Assembly (NCBI GenBank): GCA_964407285.1
Contig: CAYOVG010000239.1
Coordinates: forward strand, 1-11,224
Source: CAYOVG01 sp964407285
Lineage (GTDB): Bacteria > Desulfobacterota > Syntrophobacteria > Syntrophobacterales > Syntrophobacteraceae
Direction: 5' to 3'
DNA length: 11,224 nt
Shown here: one piece after another, positions 1-5,741 of the stretch
How the letters are laid out: the number at the start of each line of letters is the position of its first letter
Position numbering within the stretch: the stretch's first letter is position 1
Notes under the pieces: model-generated
The model's input: the letters and a program-made list of their open reading frames with translations, nothing else
Databases searched by the model: none
What the model was told of the DNA's origin: nothing
Position numbers and translations under genes: made by a program

Positions 1-100
1 AAGAGGAGGAGTTCAATATTCCATAGCGGCGGGCGGCAGTGAATGCCGTTGATCGATCATCGACTTACAGGCGGAGATCCGCCGAAAGTGAGAATATCCT
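1..100. other. Left-edge leader region with two short palindromes
   Basis: No gene can be assigned here. All three plus-strand frames meet a stop (ending at 26, 42 and 52), so any upstream gene would end within the first 52 bases; which frame, if any, is real cannot be told. Two symmetric elements are visible. TGATCGATCA at 50-59 is a perfect 10-bp palindrome. GGCGGA/TCCGCC at 70-75 and 78-83 is a 6-bp inverted repeat with a 2-nt centre, lying 17 bases before the ATG of the acyltransferase. Either could be a regulator site or chance. No convincing promoter was recognised. Confidence 0.35.
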
Positions 101-886
101 ATGGAGCAAAAAGTGAAAACCATGGTGGCGAAACCTGCGCTTTCCGGCCAACTGCACGAAGCGGAGACATCGGCGCTTGCAAGATATAGAGGAAAGGTGC
201 TCGGAGACACGGGGTTGATTCCCTTCCTTATCCATGAACTGAGCACCATGTTTTTCGGCGGCCTGGGCGGGGGGATCGGATATCTCCTGCGCAAGTGGTC
301 CTATTCGCGCCTTTTCAGGAAAGTGGGAAACGGGCTCATTCTCGGGAAGGGCATCATCCTCCGCCATCCGGGAAGAATATCCGTTGGCCGTCGAGTAGCC
401 GTGGACGATTACGCGATGCTGGACGCCGGCGGCTCCGAGCAGGGAATCGTGCTGGGCGACGACATCATCATATCCAGGAACTGCGTGATACAGGCCAAGA
501 GCGGTCCGGTGGTGCTGGGAGCAAGAACCGACATCGGATGCAATACGATCCTTTCGTCCGTATCGGGTATCCACGTGGGGCGTTCCGTATTGATGGCGGG
601 GAACTGCTACCTGGGGGGAGCGCGTTACGTGTGGGACCGGCTCGACATACCAATGATGGACCAGGGACGCTATTCGGAAGGTCCGGTCCTCATCGGAGAT
701 GACGTGTGGCTCGGCGCGGGAGTCATCGTGCCCGACGGACGCCGGATAGGGAACGGTTGCGTGGTGGGGGCCGGGTCGGTGGTCACGCGGGACCTTCCGG
801 ATTATGCCGTCGCGGCCGGCGCTCCCGCCCGGATAATCCGAATGCGCGGCGAGCCGAAGGGCAGTGGAAGCGAGGTGGAGTCGTGA
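101..886 (+). CDS. Hexapeptide-repeat (left-handed beta-helix) acyltransferase, WbbJ/maltose acetyltransferase-like
   Basis: This 261-residue protein probably transfers an acetyl or other acyl group to a sugar during glycan assembly in the cytoplasm. From about residue 75 to 245 it shows the repeating short hexapeptide pattern of the LbH fold, including ISVGRRVAVDDYAMLDAGG (93-111), VLIGDDVWLGAGVIV (196-210), IGNGCVVGAGSVVTRDLPDYA (about 216-236) and the family-typical end AAGAPARIIR (238-247). A glycine-rich hydrophobic stretch (48-64) before the helix may be a membrane-associating segment, as in some exopolysaccharide-locus relatives. The segment before the last coils reads GGARYVWDRLD (172-182), where many relatives have a histidine next to the glycines; none is seen there. 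The ATG at 101 is preceded by a weak purine-rich AGTGAG; an ATG at 122 is the alternative start. It is the first gene of the block, and its stop overlaps the next start. The acyl substrate cannot be read from the sequence. Confidence 0.88.
   Translation: MEQKVKTMVAKPALSGQLHEAETSALARYRGKVLGDTGLIPFLIHELSTMFFGGLGGGIGYLLRKWSYSRLFRKVGNGLILGKGIILRHPGRISVGRRVAVDDYAMLDAGGSEQGIVLGDDIIISRNCVIQAKSGPVVLGARTDIGCNTILSSVSGIHVGRSVLMAGNCYLGGARYVWDRLDIPMMDQGRYSEGPVLIGDDVWLGAGVIVPDGRRIGNGCVVGAGSVVTRDLPDYAVAAGAPARIIRMRGEPKGSGSEVES
872..885 (+). promoter_or_regulatory. Ribosome-binding site and GTG start of the second gene
   Basis: GAGGTGGAG at 872-880 lies just before GTG at 883, whose last two bases are shared with the TGA stop (884-886) of the acyltransferase gene. 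The open frame extends further upstream to an ATG at 706, but that part lies wholly inside the acyltransferase gene. The protein family resemblance begins at the GTG (VSRKSLLYLAVYDP). The overlap indicates translational coupling. Confidence 0.75.
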
Positions 887-2079
887 GCAGAAAGAGCCTG
901 CTGTATCTTGCGGTCTACGACCCCCACGTGCCCTTGACCGGCACCGGAGCCAGGGGCGCGGAATTCGTCAATAACCTGGCGGAGAGGTTCGACCTGGACC
1001 TTGTATACATGGACGGGTCGGGGCATCCTCCAATTCCGGAACTGTCGAAGACCTACGCATCCAGGCTGAAAGGAGTCAGATCCAAAACCCGAATTGAATT
1101 CAAGCCGTTCGACTATTTCGTCTTCAGCAGGTCGCTCTACCGGGAAGCCGACGGGCTTTTCGGCAGAAACAAGTACGACTTCATCATATGCGACTATGGG
1201 CTCAGCGCCGTCTACGGCTTGCTGCTGTCCGAAAAGTATGGCGTGCCGCTGGTGTACCTGTCTCACAATGTCGAATACCAGGTCTACCGGCAGAAAGGGA
1301 GAACGGACAGGCGGCGGCTCGTTCTCCTCCCTTACGTCTACTACGCCGAGAAGAGGGCGGTTGAGAAATCCTCCATCCTCGTGGCCATTACCGGAAGCGA
1401 TGCCGAACACTACGCGCGATGGATCGACCCGTCCAAGATGCTCGTCATTCCCCAGGGGTTCGACGATTCGGTCTTCAATCCTTTCTACCGGGCCCCGTCG
1501 AACGATCCCAAAGTCGTCCTCTTCTGCGGCAATTTCAACATTCAATTCAACCGGGACGTCGTGAATACGGTGATGAACCGTATTCTCGGTCCCGTGTTGG
1601 CCGAACGGCCCAATACGATTTTCCGGTTCGTCGGAGCCAATCCGCCCCGGGGCATCCAACACCCGAAAGTAGAATTCACCGGTTTCGTGGAGGACTATCC
1701 CGCCTATCTCAAGAACGCCGACCTGGTCATAACCCCCATGCTCCATGGAGGCGGCTTCCCGACCAAGGTGGTGGAAGCCCTGGCGTGCGGAAAGACCACG
1801 ATAGCCACCCCCATCGGAGCGCGCGCTCTCGAGAAGGACTACCGGAACCTGCGTGTTCTCGATGTGGACCGGTTCCCCGAAGCGGTCGTCAGGGAGTTGA
1901 AGGACGGCAGCCCGGTTTCGGCGGACGACTTCGAGAAGCTCAAAGACAGGTACTCATGGAGGGACATCATCGGAAAACTGGCCGACAGGCTGGACCGGAC
2001 GGGATCGGAACGGCTCGAGACGGGGAAAGGGAACATGGAAATCCGAACGGCCGGCGACCTCGAAACCTGCGGTGAATAA
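883..2079 (+). CDS. Glycosyltransferase, GT-B fold, family 4-like (glycosyl transferase group 1)
   Basis: This 398-residue protein is likely a cytoplasmic retaining glycosyltransferase that uses a nucleotide-sugar donor to extend a lipid-linked glycan. The N-terminal half has an acceptor-side Rossmann pattern with YDFIICDYGLSAVYGLL (98-114) and SHNVEYQVY (127-135). The C-terminal half is the donor-binding domain: VVLFCGNFNIQFNRDVV (211-227), VEFTGFVEDYPAYLKNADLVI (263-283), then GGGFPTKVVEALACGKTTIAT (289-309). In the E-x7-E motif the second glutamate is E298, and the first position is glycine (G290), as in many group 1 enzymes with a GGG-x-P/R-x-K-V-x-E-A signature. There is no signal peptide or membrane span. 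The last 25 or so residues are poorly conserved in character and probably form a tail. It overlaps the upstream acyltransferase and lies 21 bp before the GT2 gene, so co-transcription is likely. Sugar specificity cannot be predicted. Confidence 0.88.
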   Translation: MSRKSLLYLAVYDPHVPLTGTGARGAEFVNNLAERFDLDLVYMDGSGHPPIPELSKTYASRLKGVRSKTRIEFKPFDYFVFSRSLYREADGLFGRNKYDFIICDYGLSAVYGLLLSEKYGVPLVYLSHNVEYQVYRQKGRTDRRRLVLLPYVYYAEKRAVEKSSILVAITGSDAEHYARWIDPSKMLVIPQGFDDSVFNPFYRAPSNDPKVVLFCGNFNIQFNRDVVNTVMNRILGPVLAERPNTIFRFVGANPPRGIQHPKVEFTGFVEDYPAYLKNADLVITPMLHGGGFPTKVVEALACGKTTIATPIGARALEKDYRNLRVLDVDRFPEAVVRELKDGSPVSADDFEKLKDRYSWRDIIGKLADRLDRTGSERLETGKGNMEIRTAGDLETCGE

Positions 2080-2100
2080 CCCGAGTAGTGGAGCAGCATC

Positions 2101-3018
2101 ATGCAGGGACCCATCAGCATTGTAATACCGACGTACAATCGCGTGAGCACCCTCGGCAGGGTAATCGACAGCTACCTGGTCCAGAAGAAAGTGGGCGAGA
2201 TCATCATCGTCGATGACGGAAGCACGGATTCGACGCCGGAAATGGTGTCGGGACTCGCAAAGCGGAGCCCCGAGGTCAAGTACGTGAGGCACGAAAGCCA
2301 CCTGGGCCTGCCCGCAACCCGCAACACCGGCATTTGGCGCGCCAGGGGGGATTACGTTCTATTCGGAGAGGACGACCTGCGCTTTTCTCCCGACTATGCC
2401 GAAACACTGCTCGCATGCCTGGAGAAGAGAGGTGGCGACATCGTCGCCGGGCGAATCGTCTATCCGCTTCCGGAGGAATCCGATGCGGATGCGATAGCCC
2501 GGCTTTCCGTGCAGCCGCCCGAGCGCCTCGACCGGAAACGGCTCATGTTCGATACCTCCTCGCCGGCCCCCGACGACATCGAAGCCCCCTTCGTTCACGC
2601 CTGCTCCCTGATGCGGAGAGATACGGCGCGGGCCGTGCTCTATGACGAAGGATACAGGGGGAGCGCCTACCGGGAAGAAACCGACTTCTACGTGAGATCT
2701 GCACAAATGGGGAGCAAGATCTACTATTGTCCTCACACCGTCTGCTTTCATCTGCCCAGGGAGGTGAAGAAACTTGGGGGATGCATGTCCGACGGCATTT
2801 GGGCGCACAAGTATTGGGGCCTGGTGAACAACTACAGATTCCTGAGGAAAAACCACGCCTACCTCCGGAAGATGGACCTGGTGAGACACGGACGATTCAC
2901 CCTGATGTTTTTCTACGCCCTCAACGAACTGCCCAAACTTCTCACGTTCTATCTCCGAAAGCACAGCCCGCGGGCTTACGCGGCGTTTTCCAGAAGAATC
3001 GTGAAAGCTCGTCTTTAG
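2101..3018 (+). CDS. Glycosyltransferase family 2 (GT-A fold)
   Basis: This 305-residue protein is a probable inverting glycosyltransferase acting on the inner face of the membrane. The family 2 signature is clear: ISIVIPTYNR (5-14), EIIIVDDGSTDSTPEMV (33-49) with the nucleotide-binding aspartates D38-D39, and ATRNTGIWRARGDYVLFGEDD (72-92), which ends in an acidic metal-binding cluster at the DxD position. Further on, FVHACSLMRRD (164-174) and YREETDFYVRSAQMG (190-204) match the acceptor region, with E192/E193 and D195 at the catalytic ED-type position. The C-terminal 50 residues are basic and aromatic, suggesting membrane association, but there is no clear transmembrane helix. GTGGAG at 2088-2093, seven bases before the ATG, supports this start. 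Only 10 bp separate it from the flippase gene. The donor and acceptor sugars are unknown. Confidence 0.92.
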   Translation: MQGPISIVIPTYNRVSTLGRVIDSYLVQKKVGEIIIVDDGSTDSTPEMVSGLAKRSPEVKYVRHESHLGLPATRNTGIWRARGDYVLFGEDDLRFSPDYAETLLACLEKRGGDIVAGRIVYPLPEESDADAIARLSVQPPERLDRKRLMFDTSSPAPDDIEAPFVHACSLMRRDTARAVLYDEGYRGSAYREETDFYVRSAQMGSKIYYCPHTVCFHLPREVKKLGGCMSDGIWAHKYWGLVNNYRFLRKNHAYLRKMDLVRHGRFTLMFFYALNELPKLLTFYLRKHSPRAYAAFSRRIVKARL

Positions 3019-3028
3019 GCAATAGTCA

Positions 3029-4387
3029 ATGAACGAAAAACGCTCCAGCCTGGGCAGGCGGGTCGTCAACAACACGACCTTCGCCATCCTGGATCTCATC
3101 CTTACCAAAACGGGGACGGTGGCGGTGTTCATCCTCCTCGTCCGGATTCTTGAAGGCCGCGATATCGCCGCCATCGGCATCGCCACCGGCTACCTGGTGC
3201 AGGTGGCGTACCTCGATATCGCGCCGATACGCATTCTGCTCAGAGATTATCCCAAGATCGCCGGAAACCCGGCGAAACGCGATCGCCTCCTGACGCCGCT
3301 CTTTCTCTTCTGGGGGTTCCAGGCGCTGGCGATGCTCCTGTTGTGCCTGGGACTGCAGTTCCTGGTGCTGAGGCGTCTCGACCTGCCCGGGATTCAATTC
3401 CTGTTCTTCGCACTGACCGTGGATTTCATCGCCCTGACGTTTCAGGACTGGATCAAGACCATCTTCTACACCGACTTCCAGCAGGGACGCGCCACCGCAA
3501 TAAGCTGCATCTTCATGACGGCCCGGCTCGCCTGCTACGGGGCGCTGTTCTTCGAACCGGCTCTCGACACCTACTCCTGGCTGCTCATCGCCACGTCACT
3601 GGCAGGCTTCGTGCTGTGGGGGGCCGCTTTTCAGATGCGGTTCCATTTCCGTCCGGTATTGAACGGCCGGACCGTTTCCATCCTCAGGGAGAGCCTTAGC
3701 AGCTATGGAATCTGGGACCATTTGAACCGCATGGCCATTGATACGCTCTTCTCGATAGACGTGGTGATACTGAGTTGGATCGCCCTCGACCGGATCGAGG
3801 ACATAGGCAGCTATACCATCGCCTTGAAGTTTACGAGCCTTCTTTTCCTGATTCCAATGCAGATGCATCGAAGTCTTCAGGTCGTGCTCTCCAATTCGAA
3901 CGATAGGGAGAAGCGGACACGGGCCATAAACAGCTTCATCAAAGTCAATTTTATCGTGAGCGTCGCACAGTACCTTGTTGTGGTGTTCTTCGGAGGACTT
4001 CTCATCCGCCTTCTTTTCGGGGGAAATGCCGGCCCCGGCGTTCTGCAGTATACGATCATCATCGCCACGGGAGTAACCATCATGAATCTCGGGTGGCCCT
4101 TCATGAGCATCGTCAACAATCTCTGCAATATAGCCAGGGCGTTTCTTATCGTATTCCTGCCCAACCTGCTGTTCGGCCTGGCCTTCTACATGGGGGCGGC
4201 GGTCCGCTGGGGAGCGTTGGGGATGGCCTATGCGAACATCGTCATCTACACGATGTTGGCCCTGGGGCTGGTGGCCTTTACGGTCAGGCAATACCCCTTC
4301 CCATTCAGGTTCGAATTGATCACCGAAGAGGAAAGGTCCCTTCTGCGGGAACTCACTAAAGGCCGATTCGGTTCGCTTTCCTCCTGA
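3029..4387 (+). CDS. Polysaccharide flippase, Wzx/MOP-superfamily membrane protein
   Basis: This 452-residue protein is rich in hydrophobic segments and has about 12 or more predicted membrane spans, for example around 17-38, 46-64, 90-115, 121-140, 158-176, 184-202, 243-252, 264-277, 306-331, 340-358, 369-390 and 396-417. Length, topology and a basic N-terminus with RRVVNNTTFAILDLILTKTG fit MOP-superfamily lipid-linked oligosaccharide flippases (Wzx/RfbX type). Such proteins move undecaprenyl-diphosphate-linked glycan units from the cytoplasmic to the periplasmic side. The gene follows two glycosyltransferases, which is the usual place for this function. The ATG lies 10 bp after the previous stop; only a weak AGG precedes it, so translation may depend on coupling. 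These proteins diverge strongly in sequence, so the assignment rests on topology and context. A related O-antigen transporter-like role is the main alternative. Confidence 0.83.
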   Translation: MNEKRSSLGRRVVNNTTFAILDLILTKTGTVAVFILLVRILEGRDIAAIGIATGYLVQVAYLDIAPIRILLRDYPKIAGNPAKRDRLLTPLFLFWGFQALAMLLLCLGLQFLVLRRLDLPGIQFLFFALTVDFIALTFQDWIKTIFYTDFQQGRATAISCIFMTARLACYGALFFEPALDTYSWLLIATSLAGFVLWGAAFQMRFHFRPVLNGRTVSILRESLSSYGIWDHLNRMAIDTLFSIDVVILSWIALDRIEDIGSYTIALKFTSLLFLIPMQMHRSLQVVLSNSNDREKRTRAINSFIKVNFIVSVAQYLVVVFFGGLLIRLLFGGNAGPGVLQYTIIIATGVTIMNLGWPFMSIVNNLCNIARAFLIVFLPNLLFGLAFYMGAAVRWGALGMAYANIVIYTMLALGLVAFTVRQYPFPFRFELITEEERSLLRELTKGRFGSLSS

Positions 4388-4546
4388 ATACCATATAACC
4401 GGAGATCGGAAGATCAGACTACTTCGTGGGGGTGGTGTGTGGAGTGAGAACCACAATCAGACAGAATGGTCTCACCTCTGCTCTGCAGTCAACACCCCTC
4501 CACCCGCGAAATGGATCCAATCTCTGTCATTGGCAAGAGTGAGACG

Positions 4547-5671
4547 ATGCGAAGATCACCACAAGACATACTCCTGCCGGAGCGCTATTTCCGGAACCTG
4601 GTGCGTGGGCTGAGTCCCGTGCCGGCGTACTTCTACCACCAGATCGAGCCCCGTGAGTTCGAACGGATCTGCGGCGAACTCGCCCGGAGGGGGTTTCATA
4701 CGCTCACCTTCAGCCAGGTCCTGGACGGATGGAAGGATAAGGGCAGGCCCATACTCATCACGATGGACGACGGATGGTCGTCCGTATGGTCCGTGGCCTT
4801 TCCCATAGCGCGGCGCTACGGGATACGATTCACTGTCTTTCTGGTCCCGATGTTGGTGGAGGACAGCGAGGAATGCCGCACGACGCTTGATGATGGAGAG
4901 ACCCCCGATTCGCTGGCGGCCCGCGACCGGGGTCCCCGGCGATGGCTCACGTGGGGGGAAGTCAAAGCCATGCGCGCGAGCGGACTAGTGGATGTGGAGT
5001 CGCATTCACTGCACCACGGCGTGGTGTTCACATCGGATTCGCTCGTGGATTTCTGTACGCCTGACGGCCCTTTTCCGCTCCATACGATGGTCCCCCTCGT
5101 TACCCGCACGGGCAGCGAAGATGTCCCCCGCCTTCACCCGGCCCCCGGCACTCCGTTGTATTCTTTGGGACCGGCCCTGGCGGCCCCGCGGCGATTCATC
5201 GAAGACCGGGAGACGCGGGAGCGGTGCATCGAACTGGCTGCGCGAAACGGCGGAGATGATTTCTTTAAAACGCAGGGCTGGAGGGATGTGCTCCGCGAAG
5301 CGGTGCGGGACGCTCCGGCGGGCAGATGGGAGACGGAAGATGAGCGTCTCGATCGGTTGCGAAGCGACCTGCTGCAAGCCAGGCTGACCATCGAGGAGCG
5401 TCTGGACGACGCCCGGGTTCGAGTCCTCGCCACCCCGTGGGCGGCCATGCACGACGATCTGCCCCCCATGGCGGAAGAAGCCGGATACGAACTGATTGTG
5501 CTCGGCTACCCGTTTGCCGCAGGCGGCGACGGGAGTTCCATACCACTGTATCCCCGCCTCAAGGGCGACTGCATATGGACGCTGATTCACGGTCCCGTGC
5601 TCGGCGCAATGGGATGGTTCCTGGCCCGCGGCCGATACCGGAAACGCAATGCTTCCGGAGCCGTATCCTGA
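4547..5671 (+). CDS. Polysaccharide deacetylase, NodB-like (carbohydrate esterase 4-type)
   Basis: This 374-residue protein likely removes N- or O-acetyl groups from a sugar or glycan using a metal-dependent NodB fold. Visible motifs, numbered from the chosen start: ILITMDDGW (69-77), the TFDDG-type motif with Met in place of Phe and the D75 metal ligand; VDVESHSLHH (148-157), the H-S-x-x-H motif with metal ligands H153 and H157; and VLATPWA (293-299), at the position of the usual aromatic/proline motif. Between the second and third motifs lies an unusually long section of about 135 residues, charged and probably helical in 245-290. No signal peptide is visible, so it may act in the cytoplasm or leave by another route. 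In-frame ATGs exist at 4466 and 4511, but the residues they add look non-conserved and lack a ribosome-binding site, whereas AAGAG (4535-4539) precedes 4547. It is about 160 bp from the flippase gene. Confidence 0.8.
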   Translation: MRRSPQDILLPERYFRNLVRGLSPVPAYFYHQIEPREFERICGELARRGFHTLTFSQVLDGWKDKGRPILITMDDGWSSVWSVAFPIARRYGIRFTVFLVPMLVEDSEECRTTLDDGETPDSLAARDRGPRRWLTWGEVKAMRASGLVDVESHSLHHGVVFTSDSLVDFCTPDGPFPLHTMVPLVTRTGSEDVPRLHPAPGTPLYSLGPALAAPRRFIEDRETRERCIELAARNGGDDFFKTQGWRDVLREAVRDAPAGRWETEDERLDRLRSDLLQARLTIEERLDDARVRVLATPWAAMHDDLPPMAEEAGYELIVLGYPFAAGGDGSSIPLYPRLKGDCIWTLIHGPVLGAMGWFLARGRYRKRNASGAVS

Positions 5672-5692
5672 GGCAAGCGGCCGTATGTCATC

Positions 5693-5720
5693 TTGTTACC
5701 ATACGAGTGTACACTATTAG
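5693..5720 (+). promoter_or_regulatory. Candidate sigma-70-type promoter with overlapping 10-bp palindrome
   Basis: TTGTTA (5693-5698) and TATTAG (5715-5720) are spaced by 16 bases, each matching 4 of 6 consensus positions, just upstream of the secreted esterase gene. AGTGTACACT (5706-5715) is a perfect palindrome that lies in the spacer and touches the -10 hexamer, a position suited to a repressor operator. This is pattern recognition only; neither hexamer is strong. Confidence 0.35.
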
Positions 5721-5728
5721 CCTGTGTT

Positions 5729-5734
5729 AAGGGG
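5729..5734 (+). promoter_or_regulatory. Ribosome-binding site of the SGNH/CBM gene
   Basis: AAGGGG lies seven bases before ATG 5742. This favours 5742 over the in-frame GTG at 5724, which would overlap the binding site itself and put extra residues before the signal peptide. Confidence 0.7.
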
Positions 5735-5741
5735 TGTTATC

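Noticed and set aside
706..882. Upstream extension of the GT4 glycosyltransferase frame
   Set aside because: It lies wholly inside the acyltransferase gene, encodes an Arg-rich segment without homology features, and a good ribosome-binding site precedes the GTG at 883.
802..1746. 314-codon minus-strand open frame opposite the GT4 gene
   Set aside because: There are no recognisable motifs, and the plus-strand glycosyltransferase is clear.
4444..4475. Possible stem-loop (GTGAGAACC / GGTCTCAC) after the flippase gene
   Set aside because: Only eight pairs with a bulge and a 15-nt loop, with no following T run; not convincing as a terminator.
4466..4546. N-terminal extension of the deacetylase from the ATG at 4466
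   Set aside because: It has no ribosome-binding site in range, and the extra 27 residues are neither a signal peptide nor part of the NodB fold; 4547 is preferred, though not proven.
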